34,335 nt of DNA from Lachnospiraceae bacterium. GTDB lineage: Bacteria > Bacillota > Clostridia > Lachnospirales > Lachnospiraceae. The translations under genes and the position numbers were made by a program. Position 1 is the stretch's first letter, and the number at the start of each line of letters is the position of its first letter. The stretch lies in assembly GCA_024681775.1 (NCBI GenBank), contig JAILAF010000087.1, positions 1 to 34,335 of the forward strand, written 5' to 3'. The notes beneath the pieces were generated by a model. The model made no database searches, had not been told where the DNA came from, and was given only the letters and a program-made list of their open reading frames with translations. Shown here in pieces: positions 22,568 through 30,708 of the stretch.

Positions 22568-24040
22568 ATGAAAGCACCATTTTCCAATTATCTGAATGAT
22601 CAGACCCCTTTCTTTCGGGAAATCGTGTCTGATCTTTCTTCGTTCTACGAGTATGTCAGCCTCCTGGCGACAGACTCTGTCGGATTCCGGGTTTCTTTGT
22701 CTCAACGGAGAAAAACCGTGTCCGGTTCCAATATGACCACGGAGAGAGGCGTGGTGATCCGCGTCAGCAGATACGGCCTCTACAGCGAATTCGCCTTCAA
22801 CGCACCGGAGGATATCTGCCCGAGGGAGAGTGTTCAAGGCGATGTCGCAGCTTATGCAAAGGCAGTTTGCGTAAAGATCCGTGAAACCCTGGACGCACAG
22901 CTCAGACTGCTCGCCAGGACGAAGTCCGAGATTTACGAAACCGGAGTTCTTGCGGATGAGCCCCTGGAGCTGTTTGTTGAGAAGGAGACGGAGCGCCTGC
23001 CCGAGAAAGAGGATATGTCTTCGCTGATCGAGTATTGTAACGGCCTTTCCTCCAAAGGAATGGAGCGCATTGAAGGGGCTCTGGACGTGATCGTCAACGG
23101 GTCTTCCACTCATATTAACAAGCTCTTCCTTACCAAAAACCGCTTTCTGAGACAGTCCTATGTATACACGGAGTGCTCCATGGCTTCCTATGGCCGTAAT
23201 GAGGATGGGGAGGTCAAGACCATATACCTCGGAAAATCTGGCTGCAAAGGACCGGAGACCTTCAGCGAACTGGACGAGTGTGTGGACGAGCTGGCGCAGA
23301 TCATGAAGGATACCCTGAAAGCCGGCAAGATTGTTCCCGGGGAGTACGAAATCATCACTTCTCCCGAGGTGACGGGGCTTATCGCCCACGAGGCTTTTGG
23401 CCACGGCGTTGAGATGGATATGTTCGTGAAAAAGAGAGCGCTGGGCGCTGAGTACCTGAACAAGCGCATCGGATCCGATCTGGTGACCATGCATGAAGGG
23501 GCACTTTGCGACAACAGCGTGACGGCTTATGCCTTCGATGATGAAGGCGTGCTGGCGGGAGATGTGACCGAGATTGAAAACGGCATTTTGCGCACCGGTA
23601 TCTGTGATGCCCTGGCTGCCGTTCGTCTGGGGGTTCAGCCCACCGGAAACGGAAAGAGAGAAAATTACGGGCATAAGGTTTATACCCGTATGACCAATAC
23701 CATTTTTGATTCCGGCTCCTCGACCAAAGAAGAGATGATCGCATCCGTAAAGTACGGTTATCTCCTCGAAGGCATGGAGAGCGGTATGGAGGATCCCAAG
23801 CACTGGGGGATCCAGTGCATCATCGCCCGGGGCTATGAGATCAAGGACGGAAAGCTGACCGGGAATGTGGTGGCACCCGTTGTCATGACGGGTTATGTGC
23901 CGGATCTGCTGGGCAATGTTTCCATGATCAGCAACGACAGATGCGTCTACGGAAACGGCGGATGCGGAAAAGGTCACAAAGAATGGGTCAAGGTCGCAGA
24001 CGGCGGCCCATACCTGAAAACGAAGGCGAGGTTGGGATAA
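22568..24040 (+). CDS. TldD-like metallopeptidase subunit
   Basis: A 490-residue protein of the TldD/PmbA family. The zinc motif HEAFGH has His274, Glu275 and His279 of the HExxxH signature, with the surrounding TGLIAHEAFGHGVEMDMF typical of TldD. The upstream domain includes SGSNMTTERGVVIRVSRYG and the downstream segment TRMTNTIFDSG(S) is conserved. TldD and PmbA (TldE) form a heterodimeric zinc protease that degrades unfolded peptides and matures some peptide antibiotics in other bacteria. The ribosome site is AAAGGAG. The stop overlaps the start of the next gene (TAATG), so the two subunits are coupled. Confidence 0.92.
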   Translation: MKAPFSNYLNDQTPFFREIVSDLSSFYEYVSLLATDSVGFRVSLSQRRKTVSGSNMTTERGVVIRVSRYGLYSEFAFNAPEDICPRESVQGDVAAYAKAVCVKIRETLDAQLRLLARTKSEIYETGVLADEPLELFVEKETERLPEKEDMSSLIEYCNGLSSKGMERIEGALDVIVNGSSTHINKLFLTKNRFLRQSYVYTECSMASYGRNEDGEVKTIYLGKSGCKGPETFSELDECVDELAQIMKDTLKAGKIVPGEYEIITSPEVTGLIAHEAFGHGVEMDMFVKKRALGAEYLNKRIGSDLVTMHEGALCDNSVTAYAFDDEGVLAGDVTEIENGILRTGICDALAAVRLGVQPTGNGKRENYGHKVYTRMTNTIFDSGSSTKEEMIASVKYGYLLEGMESGMEDPKHWGIQCIIARGYEIKDGKLTGNVVAPVVMTGYVPDLLGNVSMISNDRCVYGNGGCGKGHKEWVKVADGGPYLKTKARLG

Positions 24041-25320
24041 TGCTGAACTATATCAAAGAAAAATTGCAGGAAATGCACTGCGATGCATATGAGATCACAG
24101 AGAAAAAAGTGACCGGATGGGAATTTTACTTCATCCGCCACAAGCTTGACCAGAACAGGGTCAAGGAAGAGACCACCATCACCGTATCTGTCTACAGATC
24201 CCTGGAAGACGGGAAATTTCTGGGCAAAGCGACCGGGGAGATCTTCCCTACCGCATCTCGGGAGGAGGTGGACAAGACCTTGGAGGATCTGTACTATCAG
24301 GCGTCGCTCATCAAAAACCCTTACTATACCCTGACGGATCGGCCCCTGCCCGAGACCGAGAAGATCGCGCAGGTGGATGTGGACAAGATCGCGGAAGACT
24401 TTGTCACCCTGATGAAGGAGATTCCCGAAACCGAGGAAAAATACCTGAATTCCTACGAGATCTTCGTCAACCTTGTTGAGCAGTACATGGTCAACTCCAA
24501 CGGCGTGGAGTATCGCTGCACTTACCCCCAGTCCATGCTGGAGTATGTGGTGAATGCCCGGAACGGAGAGCATGAGATCGAGCTGTACCGCATCGGCGAC
24601 AGCGGGTCCTGCGATAAGGAGGGCCTGAAAAAGGAGATCATGCGGACCATGGACTTCGGCGCCGACAGACTGAAGGCAGTGCCGACACCCAAAATGGAGA
24701 GCATTCCCGTGCTGCTTTCCACCGATGTTGCGACCCTGGTTTACAGTTACCTGGGAGCGCAGTGCAACGTTGGATTAAAGTATATGAAGGTTTCCGAGTG
24801 GGAGATCGGGAAGCCCATCAGCGAAGACCTCCGCGGAGATAAGCTCAGCATCGAGGTTCTGCGAAGTCTCCCCAATTCTTCCAAGAATTTTGACGTGGAC
24901 TCCGAAGGATCCTACATTCAGGAGCGGTACCTGATCCGCGACGGAGTGGTGGAGAGCTACAATGGTGCCCGCCAGTTCAGCCAGTACCTAGGGATTGAGG
25001 ACAATTCCATCATCTACAACGCCAAAGTGTCCGGCGGAACCCATTCCGCAGAAGAATTGCGCAGCGGTGATTATCTGGAGGTTGTTGAATTCTCCGACTT
25101 CTCCGTGGATGAAATGGGTGGAGATATCGCAGGGGAGATCCGTCTCGGATATCTGCACAAAGACGGTGTGACCACCATCGTTACCGGCGGTTCCGTTGCA
25201 GGAAACATGGAGGATGCCCTGAAGGACATGGCTGTTTCCAGGGAAATGGTGCAGTACGACTGTTATTTAATCCCCGCTGTCACTTGTTTGAAGAACATGC
25301 GGATTACGGGCGTTGTTTAA
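24040..25320 (+). CDS. PmbA/TldE-like partner of TldD
   Basis: A 426-residue TldD/PmbA family member that lacks an HExxxH motif and so should be the non-catalytic partner. It starts MLNYIKEKLQEMHCDAYEIT within the tldD stop codon (TAATG). Domain features are VTGWEFYFIRHKLDQNRVKEE in the N-terminal half, MVNSNGVEYRCTYPQSML, and a C-terminal beta core with SFGD-less but family-like GGTHSAEELRSGDYLEVVEFSDF and VTGGSVAGNMEDALKDM. The longer open frame starting at 23941 is an overlap with tldD and not a real start. The pair being in order tldD-tldE and translationally coupled supports a complex. Confidence 0.87.
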   Translation: MLNYIKEKLQEMHCDAYEITEKKVTGWEFYFIRHKLDQNRVKEETTITVSVYRSLEDGKFLGKATGEIFPTASREEVDKTLEDLYYQASLIKNPYYTLTDRPLPETEKIAQVDVDKIAEDFVTLMKEIPETEEKYLNSYEIFVNLVEQYMVNSNGVEYRCTYPQSMLEYVVNARNGEHEIELYRIGDSGSCDKEGLKKEIMRTMDFGADRLKAVPTPKMESIPVLLSTDVATLVYSYLGAQCNVGLKYMKVSEWEIGKPISEDLRGDKLSIEVLRSLPNSSKNFDVDSEGSYIQERYLIRDGVVESYNGARQFSQYLGIEDNSIIYNAKVSGGTHSAEELRSGDYLEVVEFSDFSVDEMGGDIAGEIRLGYLHKDGVTTIVTGGSVAGNMEDALKDMAVSREMVQYDCYLIPAVTCLKNMRITGVV

Positions 25321-25332
25321 TCCGCCGGAGAG

Positions 25333-26157
25333 ATGATTTTGGCAAAATATCAGTACGACAATTACGTGTTTGACCTATACGGGACCCTCATCGATATCCA
25401 TACCGATGAGGGAACCCCGCTCTTCTGGAAGCAGATTGCAACCTTGTACAGGACATATGGTGCGGATTATACGCCGGCTGAGCTTCGGAAGACCTACAGC
25501 AGCTATTGCAAAGAGGCGGAGAAAAAGCTCCGCGCAGCGTTGGGATACCAACATGTGGAGCTCTGCCTGGATGACGTCTTTCTGCGCCTCCTCACAGAAT
25601 GTGGGAACCACAGGACAATCGGACACACGGTGGGAGGCAGGCAGCTTTGGCAGCTTTCCCCGGGGGAACTGCGGGACTGCGGATGGCTGTATGACATTGC
25701 GAATACCTTCCGCGTCCTTTCCCGGACGAAACTCCGCGCATTCCCCGGGACGGCGGAGATGCTGGGTGATCTGAAGAAAGCCGGGAAAAAGGTCTATCTG
25801 CTTTCCAACGCCCAGGCAATCTTTACCAGGCCGGAGATCGAACAGACAGGACTCATGCCCTTTTTTGACGATGTGTTCATTTCTTCCGAGCAGGGGATCA
25901 AGAAGCCGGAACCGGAATTTCTGCGCAGGCTTATGAAAAAGCATGCCCTGACGCCGGAAAATACCCTCTTTACCGGAAATGACATTGCCGCGGATGTGGG
26001 GATTGCGTTAAGCTGCGGCCTCAAATGTAATTTCTATAATACCGAGCATATCCCTGCGGGAAAGCTGAAAAAGCAGATCGAAGCGGTGGTTTCGGCCCAT
26101 CCGGGCTCTGCAGCAGCAGATATTGTGATCAACTCCAAAGCGGCATGTATTTTCTGA
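25333..26157 (+). CDS. HAD-superfamily hydrolase
   Basis: A 274-residue cytoplasmic phosphatase-like protein. Motif I is FDLYGTLID (the DxYGTLxD form found in haloacid dehalogenases and some phosphatases), motif II is VYLLSNAQ, motif III is KKPEPEF and motif IV is FTGNDIAAD. A helical cap domain lies at about 20-130. The chain ends AADIVINSKAACIF, helping to frame a complete gene. The start could be the ATG at 25333 or a TTG six bases later, which is better spaced from GGAGAG. It follows the pmbA gene by 12 bp and ends just before a strong bidirectional terminator. Substrate unknown. Confidence 0.9.
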   Translation: MILAKYQYDNYVFDLYGTLIDIHTDEGTPLFWKQIATLYRTYGADYTPAELRKTYSSYCKEAEKKLRAALGYQHVELCLDDVFLRLLTECGNHRTIGHTVGGRQLWQLSPGELRDCGWLYDIANTFRVLSRTKLRAFPGTAEMLGDLKKAGKKVYLLSNAQAIFTRPEIEQTGLMPFFDDVFISSEQGIKKPEPEFLRRLMKKHALTPENTLFTGNDIAADVGIALSCGLKCNFYNTEHIPAGKLKKQIEAVVSAHPGSAAADIVINSKAACIF

Positions 26158-26176
26158 CGGAATGCATCCGAAAAAT

Positions 26177-26209
26177 AAGCCCTCTCCCACAATTGGGAGA
26201 GGGCTTTTG
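26177..26209. terminator. Bidirectional rho-independent terminator between HAD and LCP genes
   Basis: AAGCCCTCTCCCA and its complement TGGGAGAGGGCTT form a 13-bp perfect stem with a CAAT loop. TTTT follows on the plus strand and TTATTTTT on the minus strand. It lies in the 66-bp gap between the convergent genes ending at 26157 and 26224. Confidence 0.93.
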
Positions 26210-26223
26210 TCATCTGCCGAAAC

Positions 26224-27252
26224 CTATTTTTCATACAGGCTTTCCTGCAAAAAAGCCCGGTTTTTATCAAAATCGATGGAGAGAACTGCCATACCCCGCT
26301 CGGTTGCGTTCTTCCAGGTGCCTTCCAGAGGAATGCTTGCGGATTCGATGTCATACTTGACGGATCCCGACATCTGAACCGCCAGTGCCATGCATTCTCC
26401 TTCCGTCAGGTTGGTGGTGAGGTTGGTGCAAAGGCCTTCGATCAGCTCCGATCCGTTGGAAAGGGCGGTGGCGGGGAGCTTGTCCACGATGGCTGTGAGT
26501 ACCTTCCGCTGACGATTGGTCCGCTCAAAATCGGATCCGATGTACCGGTTCCGGGAGTAGGCAAGGGCCTGGGCACCGTTCAGATGGAGCATACCCTGGG
26601 CATTTTCCGGGAGATAATCGGTTCCGAACTCCTTGCCGGTAAGTTCATTGTACTCATTTAAGTAGGCATTCACCCAGTTTGCCTCTTCGGCGCTGAGCTC
26701 TAAGTCCACGCCGCCCACGACATCCACCAGATTGGCGAAAGCCAGGAAGTCGACGATGACATAGCGATTTACCGTGACGCCGAAATTCTGCTCGATGGTC
26801 TCCATCAACAGCTCCGGCCCGCCGTAGGCATAGGCTGCATTGAGGCGGTTGGGATCGTGCCCCGGGATCTCCACATAGATATCCCGCAGAAGAGAAGTCA
26901 TCTGAATCTTCCTGGTGTTCTTGCTGACGGAAAGCAGGATCATGGCGTCGGACCTGCCGGCCTCGTCCCCCCGGGAATCGGAGCCGATGAGCAAAATATT
27001 GGTCACACCTTCCGTGCTGACGGGGGCGGACGTCACGGATTCCGCCTCTTCATAGGTCAGCTTTCCGTAAGCGGAATGTACGATCGCGAAGCCGATACCT
27101 CCCGCGATCACGAGCAGGATCAACACGACGACTGCCAGCTTCCCCAGGAAGCGGAGCAGGTAGTTTTTCTTCTTCCTCTGCGGCTTTTGCGCTCTTTGCG
27201 GTGTTTGTGGTTTACGGGTTGCCCCGGTTGTCTGTCTCTCTGTTCTTTCCAT
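26224..27252 (-). CDS. LytR-CpsA-Psr (LCP) family wall-polymer transferase
   Basis: A 342-residue membrane protein. A basic Gln/Pro/Arg-rich cytoplasmic head (residues 1-30) precedes one membrane helix (about 33-58). The extracellular LCP domain has the conserved arginine and aspartate set: LLIGSDSRGDEAGRSDAMIL, TSLLRDIYVEIPG, RLNAAYAYGG, VDFLAFANLVDVVGGVDL, and ALAYSRNRYIGSDFERTNRQR. LCP proteins transfer undecaprenyl-linked glycopolymers (teichoic acid, capsule) to peptidoglycan. I chose ATG 27252 with GAGG eight bases upstream, since the longer frame from 27309 has no ribosome site. It is the only leftward gene in this half of the window and converges on the HAD gene. Confidence 0.94.
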   Translation of the reverse strand: MERTERQTTGATRKPQTPQRAQKPQRKKKNYLLRFLGKLAVVVLILLVIAGGIGFAIVHSAYGKLTYEEAESVTSAPVSTEGVTNILLIGSDSRGDEAGRSDAMILLSVSKNTRKIQMTSLLRDIYVEIPGHDPNRLNAAYAYGGPELLMETIEQNFGVTVNRYVIVDFLAFANLVDVVGGVDLELSAEEANWVNAYLNEYNELTGKEFGTDYLPENAQGMLHLNGAQALAYSRNRYIGSDFERTNRQRKVLTAIVDKLPATALSNGSELIEGLCTNLTTNLTEGECMALAVQMSGSVKYDIESASIPLEGTWKNATERGMAVLSIDFDKNRAFLQESLYEK

Positions 27253-27361
27253 AATAGATACCTCGTCTGATAACCGAGAAAGCATACCACTTCCTGAGGG
27301 AGGATGCAAGTCCGGCTCCTTCCGACCTGCGGATACTGTGGATTCTTTCTGATGAAAAGGA

Positions 27362-27390
27362 TTGACCTTCCGATCTTTACAACTTATAAT
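27362..27390 (+). promoter_or_regulatory. Consensus promoter for the TetR-CPBP operon
   Basis: TTGACC (27362-27367), a 17-base spacer and a perfect TATAAT (27385-27390), 43 bp upstream of the TetR start. This is one of the two best sigma-A promoters in the window. Confidence 0.85.
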
Positions 27391-27393
27391 TTA

Positions 27394-27405
27394 TGTTATA
27401 TAACA
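27394..27405 (+). promoter_or_regulatory. 12-bp palindrome at the expected transcription start (candidate TetR operator)
   Basis: TGTTATATAACA is a perfect palindrome starting four bases after the -10 box, so bound repressor would block transcription of the regulator gene. Its position makes autoregulation likely; which protein binds it is inference. Confidence 0.55.
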
Positions 27406-27432
27406 AAGACTATACAAAAGGAGGGTATATCC

Positions 27433-28002
27433 ATGCCGCCGAAAGCGAAGATAACCACCAAAATGGTTGCAGACGCGTCCTTTGAAGTGATCAGAGCAAA
27501 GGGTCATGAGAATCTGAATGCCAGAACGATCGCAGAATGGTTGGGGTGTTCCACACAGCCGGTCCTGTACTGTTTTAAGACGGTTCAGGAGATCCGGGAA
27601 GCCGCCTACGCGCTTGCAGATGCGTATCATACCGCCTTTATCATGCCGGGAGAGTCCGATGAAAATCCCTTCCTGACACTGGGACTGAATTACGTGCGCT
27701 TTGGGCAGGAAGAAAAAAACCTGTTCCGATTTCTGTTTCAGACGGATCAGTTCGGTGGGATGGATGTGGCCGCATTGCTGCAGAGCCCGGAACTATCCGG
27801 AATCTTAAACGTGATGACGGGACAGATGGGTTGCTCGGAGGACGAGGCCAGGGAGATGTTTTTGACTTTCTTTTGTGTCGCCCACGGTTTGGCCAGCCTG
27901 CTCGCCAATAATTCAATGGAATATGATGAGCAGCAATGCGAGAAGATGCTTGAAAATGTATTCTATGGGATGATTTCCTCCCGGAAAGGAGCGCAATCAT
28001 GA
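27433..28002 (+). CDS. TetR-family transcriptional regulator
   Basis: A 189-residue repressor-like protein. The N-terminal HTH is at about 10-55: ITTKMVADASFEVIRAKGHEN, ARTIAEWLGCSTQPVLYCF, where the TQPVLYCF recognition helix region replaces the usual SxGxLYxHF. The C-terminal two thirds is helical ligand-binding domain (LTLGLNYVRFGQEEKNLFRFLF matches TetR_C clostridial members). The ATG at 27433 follows AAAGGAGGG. The next gene overlaps by four bases (ATGA), so this pair is an operon, and the regulator probably controls the CPBP protease gene and itself through the palindrome near the start site. Confidence 0.9.
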   Translation: MPPKAKITTKMVADASFEVIRAKGHENLNARTIAEWLGCSTQPVLYCFKTVQEIREAAYALADAYHTAFIMPGESDENPFLTLGLNYVRFGQEEKNLFRFLFQTDQFGGMDVAALLQSPELSGILNVMTGQMGCSEDEAREMFLTFFCVAHGLASLLANNSMEYDEQQCEKMLENVFYGMISSRKGAQS

Positions 28003-28673
28003 AAAAAACAGCGATCCATTGGCCTGACAAGAGCGTCCTTCCGTTTTTGCTCCTGATGACCATACTCTCTTTTTCGAATCTGTTCCGGATCCGGATCGGC
28101 GGTGACCTGTTAAAACTGGCCGGTCTGGCGGTAATCCTTGGGGTGATCGCTTTCTTTGTCACCCGAAAGACCAACGATTCGAAGGAGGAAGGCCTTGATT
28201 TCAAGACTTTTCCCGGACAATTGAAAAACAAAAAAGCAGTGCTCCTCCTGGTGGCACCCATCCTCGTAGATGCGCTTACTTTTGTGATCTTCCGTGCCTT
28301 TTTGCCGGAATACTTTGATTTTCTGATGGCCAGACTGCCTTTTGCGGTGAACGCATCGATGATTCCCATGATCCTGGTAGAACTGCTGGTTTTACCTCTG
28401 GGAGAAGAGATCGCAATGCGGGCATTCTATCAAAAGCAGCTTGCAAAGACCGTCGGAGCCCGGCCTGCACTGATCCTCACGTCGATGGTTTTTGCCGTGG
28501 CGCATTTTTCCTTCGGTAGCCCTTTGATTGTTTTCGTGGATCTGGCAGGGGTTTTTGTCAACGCCATTTTCTACGGGCTGCTCTTTCAGGAAACCGATAA
28601 TGCCTGGTGCAGCTGGGTCTCTCACTCCGCTGCGGATATCGTAGCGATCTGCACGGTTGCATTTTTACTGTAG
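27999..28673 (+). CDS. CPBP-family intramembrane metalloprotease
   Basis: A 224-residue membrane protein with about six hydrophobic helices. The CPBP (Abi/RCE1-like) motifs are present: GEEIAMR with Glu136-Glu137 and Arg141, FAVAHFSF with His169, and WVSHSAAD with His209. These make the putative active site within the membrane. Family members in Gram-positives serve in bacteriocin self-immunity or peptide processing; no peptide gene is visible beside it. It is translationally coupled to the TetR regulator by the ATGA overlap, which suggests the regulator controls it. No clear terminator follows before 28826. Confidence 0.9.
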   Translation: MKKTAIHWPDKSVLPFLLLMTILSFSNLFRIRIGGDLLKLAGLAVILGVIAFFVTRKTNDSKEEGLDFKTFPGQLKNKKAVLLLVAPILVDALTFVIFRAFLPEYFDFLMARLPFAVNASMIPMILVELLVLPLGEEIAMRAFYQKQLAKTVGARPALILTSMVFAVAHFSFGSPLIVFVDLAGVFVNAIFYGLLFQETDNAWCSWVSHSAADIVAICTVAFLL

Positions 28674-28826
28674 GAGCGGGAAAGACCTGGATGTCAAAGG
28701 CCGGCCCGGCGACGCATGGGGAAGGCGCTGCCGCGCGTGTCTCTTCATTGCTTTTGGAGTATAATGGAATCGTCGGTAAGAGGTTTCTCATATTTGTGAC
28801 GATTCTCAATGCATGGAGAGCTTACA

Positions 28827-29471
28827 GTGAAAACGAGAGAAGAAGCGCTGCAATACGGCCTGTCCTTTCCGGATACCTACCGGGATGCGCCGTTTCATGA
28901 TGACAACTGGCAGCTGGTCCGGTACAGGGGGAACAAAAAAGCGTTCCTATGGACCTATGAGAAGGACGGATTTGTGAATCTGAATGTGAAGGTGGAGCCG
29001 GAAAAAGCCTTTTTCTGGCGGGAAATCTACCCATCCGTCCTGCCGGGATACCATCAGAACAAGGATCACTGGAACACCATTGTGCTGGACGGGAGCATTC
29101 CGGACCGGGATGTGAAACTGATGATCGCGGAAAGCTATGACCTGATCAGCGACAGTCCTTCCAAACGGATCTACGAAGCCGTAAAGAAGATCCCCTACGG
29201 TCATGTGGCGACTTATTCACAGGTCGCAGCCCTGGCCGGGGATCCTAAAATGGCCAGGGCCGTTGGGAATGCCCTTCATCGGAATCCGGACCCCGACCAT
29301 ATCCCTTGCTTTCGCGTGGTGAATGCCAAGGGAGAGCTGGCGGGGGAGTTCGCCTTCGGCGGCGACGGAGCCCAGGCCAAGCTCCTGGAAGCGGAAGGAA
29401 TCGAAGTGAAAGAAGGCCGGGTGGACCTGAAGAAATATCAGTGGAACGGAAGAGAAGACGAAACAAAATGA
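28827..29471 (+). CDS. YjbR/MmcQ-MGMT fusion, methylated-DNA repair-like protein
   Basis: A fusion of about 214 residues. Residues 1-110 are a YjbR/MmcQ (DUF419) domain: REEALQYGLSFPDTYRDAPF, NWQLVRYRGNKKAFLW, and INVKVEP-type strand VNLNVKVEPE. Residues 120-214 are an MGMT/Ogt C-terminal domain: SKRIYEAVKKIPYGHVATYSQVA, a helix-turn-helix with ARAVGNALHRNP, and IPCFRVVNAKGELAG carrying the acceptor cysteine. The usual PCHRV is PCFRV here. It should repair O6-alkylguanine or bind alkylated DNA. I start at GTG 28827, with GGAGAG nine bases away and family-like VKTREEALQYG; an ATG at 28809 is possible. A TATAAT at 28760-28765 may be its promoter. Confidence 0.88.
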   Translation: MKTREEALQYGLSFPDTYRDAPFHDDNWQLVRYRGNKKAFLWTYEKDGFVNLNVKVEPEKAFFWREIYPSVLPGYHQNKDHWNTIVLDGSIPDRDVKLMIAESYDLISDSPSKRIYEAVKKIPYGHVATYSQVAALAGDPKMARAVGNALHRNPDPDHIPCFRVVNAKGELAGEFAFGGDGAQAKLLEAEGIEVKEGRVDLKKYQWNGREDETK

Positions 29472-29489
29472 CCAAAGGAAGGACGATCA

Positions 29490-30023
29490 ATGGAACGATT
29501 TAACGAACAGGAATTACAAGGGAAAAACCATTCCGAGACTTTTTCCTTTGCGGCGCTTCCCGGAAATCTGTCCGAGCTGCAGGGGCTCCCGGAGGCTGCG
29601 CTGGCGTCTCCGTTTCAGACGGCAGCTTTGGCCATCGCGGTCCTGTGTCGGTTTGAAGCGGATGAAGCGGCTGTCCATGAAATGCTGAACTTCCTCAAAG
29701 GGCCGGAGCCTCTTTCCAATTATGAGAAGCAGTTTTTGCAGGACCGCCTCGCCGGAAAGGGATACAAGCCTGCGTCCTTTTTTGCGGGGGCCACACCGGA
29801 GAACGGATACACGCCGGAGGTCCCGTACCGGATCACCGTCAGTTCCAACCCTTACTCCTTCCAGAATGAGAACTGGGCGGTGGTCTACGTGCAGAGTGGT
29901 GGCGCGGACTCCCCCAGACAGATCAAGCTGAGGAAAAAACCTTCCACCGGACAGTGGTTCATCAATGAGATCCAGTGTCTGTCCGATATCCGGATCCCCC
30001 AGGCGGAGGACCCCTGGGCATGA
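29490..30023 (+). CDS. DUF6935-like protein
   Basis: A 177-residue protein without signal peptide or membrane segment. The second half has features I associate with DUF6935: PLSNYEKQFLQDRLAGKGYKP, ATPENGYTPEVPYRITVSSN, SGGADSPRQIKLRKKPSTGQW, and IRIPQAEDPWA at the end. The first half contains an Ala-rich helical region. Function unknown. AAAGGAAGG precedes the ATG. It begins 18 bp after the MGMT fusion and is followed by a terminator, so it ends that operon. Confidence 0.75.
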   Translation: MERFNEQELQGKNHSETFSFAALPGNLSELQGLPEAALASPFQTAALAIAVLCRFEADEAAVHEMLNFLKGPEPLSNYEKQFLQDRLAGKGYKPASFFAGATPENGYTPEVPYRITVSSNPYSFQNENWAVVYVQSGGADSPRQIKLRKKPSTGQWFINEIQCLSDIRIPQAEDPWA

Positions 30024-30033
30024 TAGAAGCAAG

Positions 30034-30071
30034 CAAAAATCCGGCTGACCAGGCCGGATTTTTGTGGAGAA
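30034..30071 (+). terminator. Rho-independent terminator, copy 1 of an identical 38-bp pair
   Basis: AAAAATCCGGC pairs with GCCGGATTTTT around a seven-base loop, with a T-run in the right arm. It closes the MGMT-DUF6935 operon. The whole 38-base stretch reappears unchanged at 31447-31484. Confidence 0.88.
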
Positions 30072-30096
30072 TGGGGGAAAAAGATGAGGTGCAGCG

Positions 30097-30213
30097 TCAA
30101 TAAGAGTTGAACATGTAGGAATAGTTGAACGCCATCACGTCGATCCGGTTGTGACCGACAGCCTTTGAGGCCTTATAAAGGGCTAAACGATCCGGCACCC
30201 TTCCCTTAGGCAT
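30097..30213 (-). pseudogene. C-terminal remnant of a GGDEF-domain (diguanylate cyclase) gene
   Basis: A 38-codon minus-strand frame. The stretch VPDRLALYKASKAVGHNRID matches the end of GGDEF domains (A-D-x-A-L-Y-x-A-K-x-x-G-R-N-R). The catalytic GGDEF motif and everything before it are absent, so it is a fragment. The residues after it, ending FNYSYMFNSY, may be the old C-terminus. The consensus is degenerate (GRN replaced by GHN). Confidence rests on the ALYKA...G.NRI pattern. Confidence 0.5.
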
Positions 30214-30338
30214 TTGCTTTTCTTTTTCTATCCTGCTTTCTTACCCTGGTCTATGCAGCTCGTTCCCCGAATACAAAAAATATGTCACATTTTCGCGAGA
30301 TATCGGTTTATATGTATTTTTTATGCCCCAAAAACCTC

Positions 30339-30344
30339 TATAAT
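30339..30344 (+). promoter_or_regulatory. TATAAT -10 element for the zinc-ribbon gene
   Basis: A perfect TATAAT lies 71 bp before the zinc-ribbon start. The region 17 bases upstream is T-rich but has no good -35 match. Confidence 0.4.
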
Positions 30345-30414
30345 GAATTTGTTCGATGGTGTCTTCAACACCAAAAATTCCCTAAACCAAATTCTCAGAA
30401 AGAGAGAAAACAAT

Positions 30415-30681
30415 ATGTATTTCGTCCCTGATGGAACCTTACAGTGCGGCTTATATGAATGCGATGAGTGTGGGAACCGATTCCTGGACACTCGCATCGC
30501 TCCGAAGATCGTGTGCCCTTATTGTGGCGAGGAGCCGAACATGGAGATCGGGCCGGATGATGAAATGCCGGAAGTAGCCGAGACCGCAAAACTTCTCCAA
30601 GTGATCGAAGGCGAGGACGTGGAAAAATATGAAACGCTCCTGAGCCTGGCTGTCACCGGTGGAGACTACGAATGGATCTAG
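30415..30681 (+). CDS. Small zinc-ribbon protein (88 aa)
   Basis: An 88-residue protein with two CxxC pairs: CDEC (Cys16, Cys19) and CPYC (Cys34, Cys37), the classic zinc ribbon. It starts MYFVPDGTLQCGLYECDECG. The C-terminal half is acidic and helical (DDEMPEVAETAKLLQVIEGE). Start ATG 30415 has AGAGAGAAA upstream; a longer frame from 30214 crosses the promoter region. It may be a regulatory or nucleic-acid or protein-binding adaptor, but no partner is evident. The GT2 gene starts 27 bp after it. Confidence 0.8.
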   Translation: MYFVPDGTLQCGLYECDECGNRFLDTRIAPKIVCPYCGEEPNMEIGPDDEMPEVAETAKLLQVIEGEDVEKYETLLSLAVTGGDYEWI

Positions 30682-30708
30682 CGCAGAAGAGCGCGCGGAG
30701 GAAGGCTT

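Noticed and set aside
22553-23977. A 474-codon minus-strand frame covering tldD.
   Set aside because: It is the complement of a clear TldD with an intact zinc motif; no homology features on this strand.
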